A DNA stretch of 64,000 bases from Kribbella sindirgiensis (GTDB lineage: Bacteria > Actinomycetota > Actinomycetes > Propionibacteriales > Kribbellaceae). Location of the stretch: assembly GCF_004331435.1 (NCBI RefSeq), contig NZ_SJKA01000009.1, forward strand, positions 1 through 64,000, written 5' to 3'. Position 1 is the first letter of the stretch. Each line of letters starts with the position of its first letter. Under the pieces are notes generated by a model. It did not search any database. It was not told where the DNA came from and saw only the letters and a program-made list of their open reading frames with translations. The position numbers and the translations under genes are program-made. This document shows positions 26,176-34,427 of this stretch, in pieces.

Positions 26176-27801
26176 ATGAAGGGTCTGATGCAGAGTTACC
26201 AGCTGTCCCTGGACACGATCTTCCGGCGGGCTGAGCAGTTCTACCCGGACAAGACCGTCTATACGGGCGGTCCGGCGCCGACGAAGGTGACGTACGGCGA
26301 GTGGGCGGACCGGACCAGACGCCTGGGCGGGGTGCTGGACACGCTCGGGATCAGCCCGGACGGCCGCGTCGCCACCTTCGCGTGGAACTCGGGGCGTCAC
26401 CTCGAGCTGTACTTCGCGGCGCCCTGCACCGGCCGGGTGCTGCACACGCTGAACATCAGACTCTTCCCCGACCAGGTCGTGTACATCGCGAACCATGCGG
26501 AGGACGAGGTCGTGTTCGTCGACCGGTCGCTGCTCGGGTTGTTCCTGCCGTTGCTGGAGCGGCTGCCGGAGGTTCGTCACGTCGTCGTGATGGACGACCT
26601 GCCACCCGGCGCGCCGTCGGCGGAGATCCCGGACGACCCGCGGTTCCACGACTACGAGGAACTGATCGCCGCGGCCCAACCGGTGGAGTTCCACGTCGAG
26701 GACGAGAACCAGGCCGCCGCGATGTGCTACACGAGCGGTACGACGGGAAACCCGAAGGGTGTCGTCTACTCACACCGGTCCACCTGGCTGCACTCGATCG
26801 GTGTGCTGACCAACGCCGGGATCGGACTCGCCGAGACGGACACGGTGATGCCGGTCGTGCCGATGTTCCATGCGAACGCCTGGGGCCTGGCGCACGCGGC
26901 GCCGATGGCCGGCGCGTCACTGGTGTTCCCGGGACCGGACATGAGCCCGCAGGGGATCCTCAAACTGCTCCAGGAGCAGGAGGTCACGCTGTCGGCGGGC
27001 GTACCAACGATCTGGCAGGGCTTGCTGCCGCTGCTCGACGGAGTGGAGTTGCCGAAGCTGCGGCGGATTCCGTGCGGTGGTTCCGCCGTACCGGAGGCGC
27101 TGTCGGAGGCGTTCCGTGCGAAGTTGGGCCGGCCGATCCTGCAGGCGTGGGGGATGACGGAGACGAGCCCGGTGGCGACGGCGGCGCACGTCGCCGCGCG
27201 GAACAAGGACCTTCCCGAGGAAGAGCAGGCGCACCTGCGAGCGCGGGCCGGTCTGCCGTTGCCGGGTGTCGAGGTGCGGATCGTCGAGCCCGGTTCGATC
27301 ACGCCGTTGCCGTGGGACGACGACGTGACCGGCGAGCTGCAGGTGCGAGGGCCGTGGATCGCCGCGGAGTACTACCGGCCGGACGACGGGGCGCAGCTGA
27401 ACACCGAGGACGGATGGATGAAGACGGGAGACGTCGCCGCGATCGATCAGTACGGGTCGGTGCGGATCGTCGACCGGACGAAGGACCTGGTGAAGTCCGG
27501 CGGCGAGTGGATCAGCTCGGTCGAGCTGGAGAACCTGCTGATGGCCCATCCCGCGGTGAAGGAGGCCGCGGTGATCGGCGTACCGCATCCGAAGTGGGAC
27601 GAGCGGCCGCTCGCCTGCGTCGTCCTTCAGGAGGGCGCGAGCGCGACGGGCGAGGAGATCCTCGAGTACCTGCAGCCGCTGGTGGCGAAATGGTGGCTCC
27701 CGGACGCGGTCGAGTTCATCGACGAGGTGCCGAAGACGTCAGTCGGCAAGTTCTCGAAGAAGGACCTCCGCAGCCGCTTCGCCAACTACCACTTGAAGTA
27801 A
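26176..27801 (+). CDS. Fatty-acyl-CoA synthetase (AMP-forming, FadD-like)
   Basis: 541 residues of the ANL superfamily. P-loop YTSGTTGNPKG at residues 185-195, MFHANAWGLAHAAP, A5-like WGMTETSPV, the WMKTGDVAAID motif, RTKDLVKSGGEWIS and the terminal catalytic lysine in KTSVGKFSKK. It activates medium/long-chain or related carboxylic acids to acyl-CoA. Start ATG 26176 gives the usual MKGLMQ-type N-terminus; ATG 26188 has a better Shine-Dalgarno (GAAGGG). It is divergent from the MarR gene and ends 6 nt before a convergent gene. Confidence 0.92.
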   Translation: MKGLMQSYQLSLDTIFRRAEQFYPDKTVYTGGPAPTKVTYGEWADRTRRLGGVLDTLGISPDGRVATFAWNSGRHLELYFAAPCTGRVLHTLNIRLFPDQVVYIANHAEDEVVFVDRSLLGLFLPLLERLPEVRHVVVMDDLPPGAPSAEIPDDPRFHDYEELIAAAQPVEFHVEDENQAAAMCYTSGTTGNPKGVVYSHRSTWLHSIGVLTNAGIGLAETDTVMPVVPMFHANAWGLAHAAPMAGASLVFPGPDMSPQGILKLLQEQEVTLSAGVPTIWQGLLPLLDGVELPKLRRIPCGGSAVPEALSEAFRAKLGRPILQAWGMTETSPVATAAHVAARNKDLPEEEQAHLRARAGLPLPGVEVRIVEPGSITPLPWDDDVTGELQVRGPWIAAEYYRPDDGAQLNTEDGWMKTGDVAAIDQYGSVRIVDRTKDLVKSGGEWISSVELENLLMAHPAVKEAAVIGVPHPKWDERPLACVVLQEGASATGEEILEYLQPLVAKWWLPDAVEFIDEVPKTSVGKFSKKDLRSRFANYHLK

Positions 27802-27807
27802 GGACGG

Positions 27808-28632
27808 TCAGTCGAAGCTGGTGCCGAAGTGGTTCTGGAGGTGGGCGAGGGTCACCTCCACGAACTCGGTAGGCCACTCGCCACCGGTCCGTTCGGCGAG
27901 CGCGGTACCGCGGGCGATGAACTGGCGGCAGATGTACTGGTTCGCCGCGATGATGTCGGCGACATCGGTGCCGGCGGCCGGGATCGACTCCAGCGTTGCG
28001 CGTTGCTCGTCGGACAGGAACGCGTTGAGGCGTTTGGCGCCGCTGTTTCGGCGTACGCCGCGTTCGGCGAGCATGAGGGCGATCAGTTGGTCGCGGACGA
28101 CGCCGATCCCCTGGTTGCCGACGATCCGCTCGTCCCGTCCGAGGACCGTGACGAGGTTCCCGAGGAAGTAGAAGAAGAGGTTCACGGTGGCGGCGGGCCA
28201 GTACGGCTCGCCGGGCCGACCACCCTTCGGCGGGAGATCCCCCTCTGGAAACAGGGTGCCCTCCCGGTCGAACAGCACCCGCACCCCGTCGTACTGGAAC
28301 CGGTCGAACGACGCGAGCGGGTGCACGATCAGGTCGACGTGCAACCAGTCCGCCGTGATCCCGAGCCCGCCGATCATCCCCGGCAGCCGATCCGCCAGCA
28401 CAGTCGGCCCGGTGAGCTCCCGCAGTACGTCGGCCCAGTGCTCCTTGAACCACTCGGTGCTGTCGTCCGTCACCACCAGATGGACGTCGACATCACTGAA
28501 GCGGTCGGCTGCTCCTGTCGCGTAACTACCGATCAGGTACACGCCCAGCACCCGCTTGTCGTCGCGCAGTACCTCTCCCGCGCGGGCGATCACCGCCTGC
28601 TGCCGCTCATCCCCGGTCGTCACCCGCACCAC
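27808..28632 (-). CDS. Nucleotidyltransferase-domain protein
   Basis: 274 residues. The DNA polymerase beta-like nucleotidyltransferase core is GSYATGAADRFSDVDVHLVV: the GS motif plus DVD metal-binding acids. A further acid lies in WLHVDLIVHP. The C-terminal helical part resembles aminoglycoside adenylyltransferase-like proteins (NLFFYFLGNLVTVLGRDE). An adenylyl- or other NMP-transferase acting on a small molecule is likely, but resistance cannot be claimed. It is divergent from dnaX. Confidence 0.8.
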   Translation of the reverse strand: MVRVTTGDERQQAVIARAGEVLRDDKRVLGVYLIGSYATGAADRFSDVDVHLVVTDDSTEWFKEHWADVLRELTGPTVLADRLPGMIGGLGITADWLHVDLIVHPLASFDRFQYDGVRVLFDREGTLFPEGDLPPKGGRPGEPYWPAATVNLFFYFLGNLVTVLGRDERIVGNQGIGVVRDQLIALMLAERGVRRNSGAKRLNAFLSDEQRATLESIPAAGTDVADIIAANQYICRQFIARGTALAERTGGEWPTEFVEVTLAHLQNHFGTSFD

Positions 28633-28693
28633 CCTAGGACGCGCAGCAGGGCGGGGGCGGGGAATTGTCCGGGGGCGGCGCTAGGGTTGCGGC

Positions 28694-31471
28694 GTGGAAG
28701 CGCCCCTTGCCTTGTATCGCCGGTACCGCCCGGAGACGTTCGCGGAGGTGATCGGGCAGGACCATGTCACGGCGCCGCTGCGGAACGCGCTGAGTAACAA
28801 CCGGGTCAATCACGCCTACCTGTTCTCCGGGCCGCGCGGGTGTGGAAAGACCACCAGCGCGCGGATCCTCGCCCGGGCGATCAACTGCGAGAAGGGACCG
28901 ATCGCCGAGCCGTGCGGGGTGTGCAAGTCGTGCACCGACCTGGCCCGCGGCGGGCCCGGCAGCATCGACGTGATCGAGATCGACGCGGCGTCGCACGGTG
29001 GTGTGGACGACGCCCGTGACCTGCGCGAGCGGGCGTTCTTCGCGCCGGTCGAGAGCCGCTACAAGATCTACATCATCGACGAGGCGCACATGGTGACCAC
29101 GCAGGGCTTCAACGCCCTGCTGAAGCTGGTCGAGGAGCCGCCGCCGCACCTCAAGTTCATCTTCGCCACCACCGAGCCCGACAAAGTGATCGGGACGATC
29201 CGGTCGCGTACCCACCACTACCCGTTCCGTCTGGTGCCGCCGAAGGCGCTCGCGGACTACATGGCGACCCTGTGCCAGGCCGAGGGCGTGTCGATCGAGC
29301 CCGCCGCGCTGCCTCTCGTTGTACGGGCCGGCGCCGGGTCGGTGCGTGACTCGCTGAGCGTGCTCGACCAGTTGATCGGTGGAGCGGGGCCGGCCGGGGT
29401 GACGTACGAGCTGGCGGTTGCGCTGCTCGGGTTCACGCCGGATTCGTTGCTCGACGCGTGCGTCGACGGGTTCGCGGCGCATGACAGCGCGGCGGTGTTC
29501 GAGACGGTCGAGAAGGTCATCGAGACCGGCCAGGACCCGAAGCGGTTCGCCGAGGACCTGCTGCGGCGGCTGCGGGACCTTGTGGTGCTGTCCGCTGTGC
29601 CGACTGCTGTGACTTCCGGGCTGATCGAGGCTGCCGAGGACCAGGCTGAGCGGCTTCAGACGCAGGCCGCTGGAATCGGCGCGGCCGAGCTGACGCGGGC
29701 GGCGGACATCGTCGCGGAGGGTTTGCTGGATATGCGTGGAGCGACTGCTCCTCGTCTGCAACTCGAGCTGATCTGCGCAAAGGTACTTCTCCCCGGTGCC
29801 GACGACTCTACGAACGGCATTCAGGCCCGCCTCGACCGCATGGAACGCCGCCTCGCCATCGGAGTGCCCGCAGACGCCGCGCCAGCCAGCGTAGGTACGC
29901 CGGACTCCGCGCAGGCACCTGCTGGTACGCCGGGCGCTGCCGCGACAAGCAGGGCGGCCGCCCGAGCAGCCGCAAGCAACCGCCCAGCCCCGACAGATCC
30001 ACCTGCCGCGACACCCGCCCCAGCTGGCCCGGACGGCGCTACTGCTCCGGGCAGCACAGCAGGCGAGAGTGATCCGGCCGCCCCGGGAAGTGCCAGTGAT
30101 GGCGGTGCTGGCGGCGGTGCCGACCGCGGTGCAGGACGGGCCGGGGGTGGTGCTGAGCCGGCGGGTGACGTGTCTGTGGGCGCTGCGGCTGGTGCTGGCG
30201 TTGGTGGCGACGAGGCCAGGCGATCTGGTGGCGGTGAACGTTCCGCGGCGCAGGCCTCTGGTGGTGGAGCGCGTACGGGTGCCTGGGGCGACGAACCTGT
30301 TGCACAGACCGGTCCGCCCGCGCAGTCCGGCTCACCTGCGCAGTCCAGCCCATCTGCGCAGGCCGCCCAACCTGCTCAGTCGGGTCAACCTGCGCAGTCG
30401 GGGCAGGCTGCGGCAGTTGGCGGGGGCGGGGCTGTGGGGTTGGGGGATGTTCGGCGGCTGTGGCCTCAGATTTTGGAGGCCGTCAAGGCGCAGCGGCGGT
30501 TCGCTTGGATCATGCTGAGTCAGAACGCTCAGGTGATCGCGATTGATGATCAGACGCTCACGCTTGGCCTGGTGAATGCGGGGGCTCGGGAGAGCTTTGC
30601 GCGTTCCGGAAGCGACGAGATTCTTCGCCAGGCGATGATCGACACCATTGGCGTTGATCGCCGGGTCGAGGCTGTCGTTGATCCGTCGACCGATCCGGGG
30701 GCGGGGGGCGGTGGCTCGGCTGGGCGGCCTGGCCCGCAGTCCGGCGGTCCTGGAAACTCGGGAGGTTCCGGCCCACAGCCGGGCGGCGCGGGAAGCTCTG
30801 GAGGCCCTGGGGGTGCGGGTCAGGGTGGCCAGACAGCCGATGCAGGCGGAGCAGGCACGAGCGGTCCAGGTGCAGCCGGTCCATCGATGAGCGGACCAGG
30901 AGCAGGCGGACCAGGAGCAGGCGGACCGGGCGCGGGAGCACCGGGTACGGGCGGTCCGGGGGCAGGTGGACCGGAAGCGGGCGGTCCAGGTGGTCCGGGG
31001 TCAGGTGGTCCCGGCATGAGTGGTCCCGGCGGTTCGGGTGCGGGTGGTGCTGAGTCGGGGGTCGTTGGGCGCGCTGCTGGGGCGGGTAGCTCCTCCGGTG
31101 GTGGAGTGCCGGCGGGGGCGGTCGCTTTGCAGGAGCCGCCTGACTCTGAGTACGACGTACCGCCGGAAGATCCCTGGGAGGACGGGCCGGTGGCACGGCC
31201 TGCGCGGCAGCAGACCGAGGCACAGCAGGCTGTGGCGGAGCGGCGGGAGCAGGCGGGGAGCAAGCGGCGGGCGGCCGAGGCTGCGGTTGCGGCTGAGCAG
31301 GCGCGGCAGGCGGCTTCGGTAGCCGCTGCTCCTGAGGTGCCGCTGACGCCGGAGGAAGAGGCGGATTCGATCGGGGAGGACGACATGGTGCTGGAGGAGG
31401 ACTCCCGCTCGCACACCGACCTGCTACGCGAAACGCTCGGCGCCCAAATCATCACCGAGGAACCCAACTAG
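28694..31471 (+). CDS. dnaX: DNA polymerase III subunits gamma and tau
   Basis: 925 residues. Clamp-loader AAA+ core with Walker A GPRGCGKTT (46-54), zinc cysteines 65, 74, 77 and 80, Walker B YIIDEAH (127-133) and sensor motif FATTEPDKV. It drives beta-clamp loading in replication. From about residue 390 the protein is a very long Ala/Gly/Pro/Ser-rich linker with GPGAGG-type repeats (about residues 720-790). It is interrupted by one conserved island (WPQILEAVKAQRRFAWIMLSQNAQV), the tau polymerase-contact-like domain. GTG 28694 is the start; no programmed frameshift site is visible. Confidence 0.95.
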   Translation: MEAPLALYRRYRPETFAEVIGQDHVTAPLRNALSNNRVNHAYLFSGPRGCGKTTSARILARAINCEKGPIAEPCGVCKSCTDLARGGPGSIDVIEIDAASHGGVDDARDLRERAFFAPVESRYKIYIIDEAHMVTTQGFNALLKLVEEPPPHLKFIFATTEPDKVIGTIRSRTHHYPFRLVPPKALADYMATLCQAEGVSIEPAALPLVVRAGAGSVRDSLSVLDQLIGGAGPAGVTYELAVALLGFTPDSLLDACVDGFAAHDSAAVFETVEKVIETGQDPKRFAEDLLRRLRDLVVLSAVPTAVTSGLIEAAEDQAERLQTQAAGIGAAELTRAADIVAEGLLDMRGATAPRLQLELICAKVLLPGADDSTNGIQARLDRMERRLAIGVPADAAPASVGTPDSAQAPAGTPGAAATSRAAARAAASNRPAPTDPPAATPAPAGPDGATAPGSTAGESDPAAPGSASDGGAGGGADRGAGRAGGGAEPAGDVSVGAAAGAGVGGDEARRSGGGERSAAQASGGGARTGAWGDEPVAQTGPPAQSGSPAQSSPSAQAAQPAQSGQPAQSGQAAAVGGGGAVGLGDVRRLWPQILEAVKAQRRFAWIMLSQNAQVIAIDDQTLTLGLVNAGARESFARSGSDEILRQAMIDTIGVDRRVEAVVDPSTDPGAGGGGSAGRPGPQSGGPGNSGGSGPQPGGAGSSGGPGGAGQGGQTADAGGAGTSGPGAAGPSMSGPGAGGPGAGGPGAGAPGTGGPGAGGPEAGGPGGPGSGGPGMSGPGGSGAGGAESGVVGRAAGAGSSSGGGVPAGAVALQEPPDSEYDVPPEDPWEDGPVARPARQQTEAQQAVAERREQAGSKRRAAEAAVAAEQARQAASVAAAPEVPLTPEEEADSIGEDDMVLEEDSRSHTDLLRETLGAQIITEEPN

Positions 31472-31502
31472 AACCCAATTAGCTGGTGCGGACCACTCGG
31501 GG

Positions 31503-31524
31503 ATGTCCACAGCCCTGTGGATAA
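31503..31524. other. Inverted pair of DnaA-box-like 9-mers
   Basis: ATGTCCACA (31503-31511) and TGTGGATAA (31516-31524, the reverse of TTATCCACA) face each other across 4 nt in the dnaX-ybaB gap. One is one mismatch from the actinobacterial TTGTCCACA box and the other matches the classical box. The centre TCCACAG-CC-CTGTGGA can also form a hairpin. The DnaA role is speculative. Confidence 0.3.
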
Positions 31525-31626
31525 CCATGGGGAGACTGGTCGGTTTCTGGGGGTGGGTGGGGTTGTCGGGAGGACCGGCTAGTGTTGAGGCTCCGGTTGT
31601 TGGGTGGTTCGGGCGAGGAGATCGCG

Positions 31627-32181
31627 GTGTTCGACGGTGGCGGTGCTGGGGGCTTCGACATGTCCAACCTGCTCGCGCAGGCGCAGGCGATGCAGAACCA
31701 GTTGATGGAAGCGCAGGCCGACCTGGAGGGTCAGGAGATCGAGGGATCCGCCGGCGGTGGTCTGGTGACCGCGCTGGTGTCCGGCACGGGCGAGCTGCTC
31801 AGCCTGAACATCAAGAAAGAGGCTGTCGACCCGGACGACACCGAGACGCTGGCCGACCTGATCGTCGCCGCGGTCCGGGACGCCTCGGAGAACGCGAAGC
31901 AGGCCGCGGCCGCCGCGATGGGACCGCTGGCCGGTGGGCTGGGCGGCGCGTTCGGCGGTGACGGCGGCTTCCCCGGCTTCGGCGGTGATGCACCGACCGC
32001 CCCCGCGGGCTTCGGCCTGCCCAGCACCCCGCCGGCGGTCGCGCCGGCCGAGCCGGACAGCGACGCCGACGAGGACCAGCGGGACGGCGGCGACAGCCGG
32101 GACAGCAGCGACAACCGTGGTGGCGTCGGGTTCGTGAACCCGGGGACTTCGGCCGGCGAGCCCGGTCAGAACCCAGGCTGA
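31627..32181 (+). CDS. ybaB: YbaB/EbfC family nucleoid-associated protein
   Basis: 184 residues. The conserved YbaB core is MSNLLAQAQAMQNQLMEAQADL through LIVAAVRDASENAKQ. It is a DNA-binding dimer that always accompanies dnaX-recR. Start GTG 31627 has GAGGAG 7 nt upstream; ATG 31660 is an internal alternative. Unlike the usual ~110-residue protein, this one has a 75-residue Gly/Pro then Asp/Ser-rich acidic tail. Confidence 0.92.
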   Translation: MFDGGGAGGFDMSNLLAQAQAMQNQLMEAQADLEGQEIEGSAGGGLVTALVSGTGELLSLNIKKEAVDPDDTETLADLIVAAVRDASENAKQAAAAAMGPLAGGLGGAFGGDGGFPGFGGDAPTAPAGFGLPSTPPAVAPAEPDSDADEDQRDGGDSRDSSDNRGGVGFVNPGTSAGEPGQNPG

Positions 32182-32182
32182 C

Positions 32183-32782
32183 GTGTACGAGGGGGCCGTT
32201 CAGGATCTCATCGACGAGCTGGGGCGGTTGCCCGGTGTGGGGCCGAAGTCCGCGCAGCGGATCGCGTTCCACCTGCTCGCGGCCGACGAGACCGACGTAC
32301 GGCGGCTCGCGCACGTGCTCGTGCAGGTGAAGGAGAAGGTCAAGTTCTGCGAGATCTGCGGCAACGTCTCCGAGGAGACGCAGTGCCGGATCTGCCGGGA
32401 CCCGCGCCGCGACCTGAGCCTGATCTGTGTGGTCGAGGAGGCCAAGGACGTGGTCGCGATCGAGCGCACCCGCGAGTTCCGCGGCCGGTACCACGTGCTC
32501 GGCGGGGCGATCTCGCCGATCGAGGGCATCGGGCCGGACGAGCTGCGGATCAAGGAACTGATGCAGCGGCTGGCGAGCGGCGAGGTGACCGAGATCATTC
32601 TGGCCACCGATCCGAACCTCGAAGGTGAGGCGACCGCGACCTACTTGAGCCGCCTGCTGCGGCCCATGGGGTTGCGCGTGACCCGATTGGCTAGTGGACT
32701 TCCAGTAGGCGGTGACCTCGAGTACGCCGACGAGGTGACCCTCGGACGGGCGTTTGAAGGGCGACGATCGATCGATGACTGA
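32183..32782 (+). CDS. recR: Recombination protein RecR
   Basis: 199 residues. N-terminal helix-hairpin-helix (LGRLPGVGPKSAQRIAFHLL), C4 zinc finger CEICGNVSEETQCRIC, then a Toprim domain (SLICVVEEAKDVVAIERT, IILATDPNLEGEATATYL). It works with RecFO in gap repair. GTG 32183 lies 1 nt after the ybaB stop. Confidence 0.96.
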   Translation: MYEGAVQDLIDELGRLPGVGPKSAQRIAFHLLAADETDVRRLAHVLVQVKEKVKFCEICGNVSEETQCRICRDPRRDLSLICVVEEAKDVVAIERTREFRGRYHVLGGAISPIEGIGPDELRIKELMQRLASGEVTEIILATDPNLEGEATATYLSRLLRPMGLRVTRLASGLPVGGDLEYADEVTLGRAFEGRRSIDD

Positions 32783-33419
32783 ACCGACAGATATTGCAGA
32801 GCGGGCACTGAGCACGGACTCCGAGGATCTGGAGGAGTTCGCCGAGCAGATCGCCGACCAGGTCCGGAGCTTCCTGATCTCGGTCCGCGACATCGCGGCG
32901 CAACCGGACGAGGACGGGGTCGACGAGGGCCTCGCCTCGCTGCCGTACCTGCTGCTCGAGGTGAGCCAGTTGCTGCTCGCCGGCGGCCGGCTCGGCGCGT
33001 TCGAGGACTTCGTGCCGGAGGAGCGTTTCGAGAGCGACGCCGGCCCGGACCCGGACCTGGACGCGATGCGGGACCGGCTCGCGGTGCTGTTCGAGGGCCT
33101 GGACGAGTACGCGGAGGTCTTCGACCCGTACGCCGCTCCGCCGGAGATCACCGTCAACCGGCTCTCGGACGACCTGACCGCGATCGCGACCGACCTGGTG
33201 CACGGCCTCGCGCACTACGAGGACGGCCGGGTTGTCGAGGCGCTGTGGTGGTGGCAGTTCTCGTACGTGTCCACGTGGGGTGCGGCCGCGAGCGCCGTAC
33301 TGCGGGCCATTCAGTCGCTGATCGCGCACGACCGGCTGGAGCCGGCACACGACGCGGAGACCGAGGCGACCGACCGCGAGCTCGTCGAGGTCGCCGAAGA
33401 GGCCGTCCAGCGCCGCTGA
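32775..33419 (+). CDS. DUF5063 family protein
   Basis: 214 residues. Acidic, mostly helical protein (LEEFAEQIADQVRSFLISVRD, LPYLLLEVSQLLLAG, EALWWWQFSYVSTWG). In actinobacteria this family typically lies between recR and lysC, as here at the recR side. ATG 32775 overlaps the recR stop by 8 nt; an upstream TTG (32754) is possible. Function unknown. Confidence 0.75.
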   Translation: MTEPTDIAERALSTDSEDLEEFAEQIADQVRSFLISVRDIAAQPDEDGVDEGLASLPYLLLEVSQLLLAGGRLGAFEDFVPEERFESDAGPDPDLDAMRDRLAVLFEGLDEYAEVFDPYAAPPEITVNRLSDDLTAIATDLVHGLAHYEDGRVVEALWWWQFSYVSTWGAAASAVLRAIQSLIAHDRLEPAHDAETEATDRELVEVAEEAVQRR

Positions 33420-33423
33420 CGGG

Positions 33424-34071
33424 ATGTCGGTTCTCGAGCTGGTTCGGCGGTTGCCCGAGCCGGATGTCGTACGGCGGGTGAGTCGCGCGCTCGCGGTGCT
33501 CGATCTGGTGCTGAACGACGATGCGTCGACCAGGTACTACGAGTTCGACGCGCGCTGGTCCGCGACCGAAGAGGCTGCCCTGATGCGGGACGGGTCGGGG
33601 AACGAGTACTCGATCGTGTTCTCGCCGGACGGGGCGTTCGCGTACGGGTTCGATCACGAGTCGCCGATGTCGCCGTACGTGAACGAGATGCGGCCGTGGC
33701 CCGGGCTGCTGGACGGCGTACCCGAGGTGTTCCACGCGCAGCGGGACGACAAGGCGTTCTGGGACGAGGCGCCGCGGGCGACGGTGTGCTTCTGGCGTAC
33801 GACGGATGACACCGCCTGGCGTTGTGGGCCGGTCGAGAACGCCGGCGCCGATGGAGCGGACTCGCTGTTCGAACTGGTTGCGGACGGCCGCCCCGAGGCC
33901 TACCTGTCCTTCGCCGAGGACTACTACGAGCAAGCGCTGGACCTCGACGCCGTCCGGCACGTGTACGCGCTGATGCCGCTGACGGAGTACGTCGTCACGT
34001 CGCTCAATCGTCAGCGGCGCTTGGCGGATCTGAAGGAATCCATCGCCGAGATCGGTTACCCGCGGTCCTGA
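33424..34071 (+). CDS. Conserved hypothetical protein
   Basis: 215 residues, no family named. Mixed alpha/beta soluble protein with many aromatic residues (RYYEFDARWSATEEAALMRDG, AFAYGFDHESPMSPY, YLSFAEDYYEQALDLD). The style resembles SMI1/KNR4-like or immunity-type proteins but I see no decisive motif. It follows DUF5063 by 4 nt and probably shares its transcript. Confidence 0.6.
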   Translation: MSVLELVRRLPEPDVVRRVSRALAVLDLVLNDDASTRYYEFDARWSATEEAALMRDGSGNEYSIVFSPDGAFAYGFDHESPMSPYVNEMRPWPGLLDGVPEVFHAQRDDKAFWDEAPRATVCFWRTTDDTAWRCGPVENAGADGADSLFELVADGRPEAYLSFAEDYYEQALDLDAVRHVYALMPLTEYVVTSLNRQRRLADLKESIAEIGYPRS

Positions 34072-34082
34072 GGCGCGTTAGC

Positions 34083-34196
34083 GTGACGCCTGATGACAAC
34101 GCATCCACAGGATCCGGCGGTTGTCGGGGCGAGGAGGCGAGCCTGACCGCGACCGGGATGGTGATCGGTACGCCGGGGTACTTGTCGCCGGAGTAG
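34083..34196 (+). pseudogene. Ser/Thr protein kinase remnant (activation-segment fossil)
   Basis: The frame from GTG 34083 reads GEEASLTATGMVIGTPGYLSPE and then TAG (34194-34196). This is the Hanks-kinase activation segment, normally GTPxYxxPEQ. The TAG stands exactly where CAG (Gln) is expected, and the same frame continues ITGTRL after it. No catalytic loop, ATP site or rest of the kinase is present, so it is a short, decayed fragment. Confidence 0.6.
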
Positions 34197-34229
34197 ATCA
34201 CCGGGACGAGGCTGCGAGTCGGCGGAGAC

Positions 34230-34427
34230 ATGAAGCGCCCGTGGCTGGTCGCGTGGCTCGAGCCGCCGTACCAGAACCAGCTCCCGGTCTCCCGGGACCA
34301 CCACGGCGGCCTCCGCCTCTACCCGATCGCCCACGGCGGATCGCCGAACAACCGCCGAACCCAGGTGAACGAACTCCGCGCAGCCCTCACCTGGTGCGCC
34401 CCCAACCTCCACGACAAAACCTTCTAA
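34230..34427 (+). CDS. Small hypothetical protein (65 aa), possibly a gene remnant
   Basis: 65 residues starting KRPWLVAWLEPPYQ and ending CAPNLHDKTF. Codon third positions are strongly G/C, as in real genes. It is in the same frame as the kinase remnant, 33 nt after its stop, with GGAG before the ATG. It may be an independent small gene or the end of a decayed longer one. Its stop overlaps the end of dinB by 4 nt. Confidence 0.45.
   Translation: MKRPWLVAWLEPPYQNQLPVSRDHHGGLRLYPIAHGGSPNNRRTQVNELRAALTWCAPNLHDKTF

Noticed and set aside
30069..30518. Alternative frame inside dnaX with a start and 149 codons
   Set aside because: It lies in the low-complexity linker, where all frames are open; the dnaX frame continues intact on both sides.
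30890..31050. Regularly repeated GGAGCAGGCGGACC-like units considered as a CRISPR array
   Set aside because: They are short, unspaced, in frame and encode GPGAGG repeats of DnaX; there are no unique spacers or cas genes.
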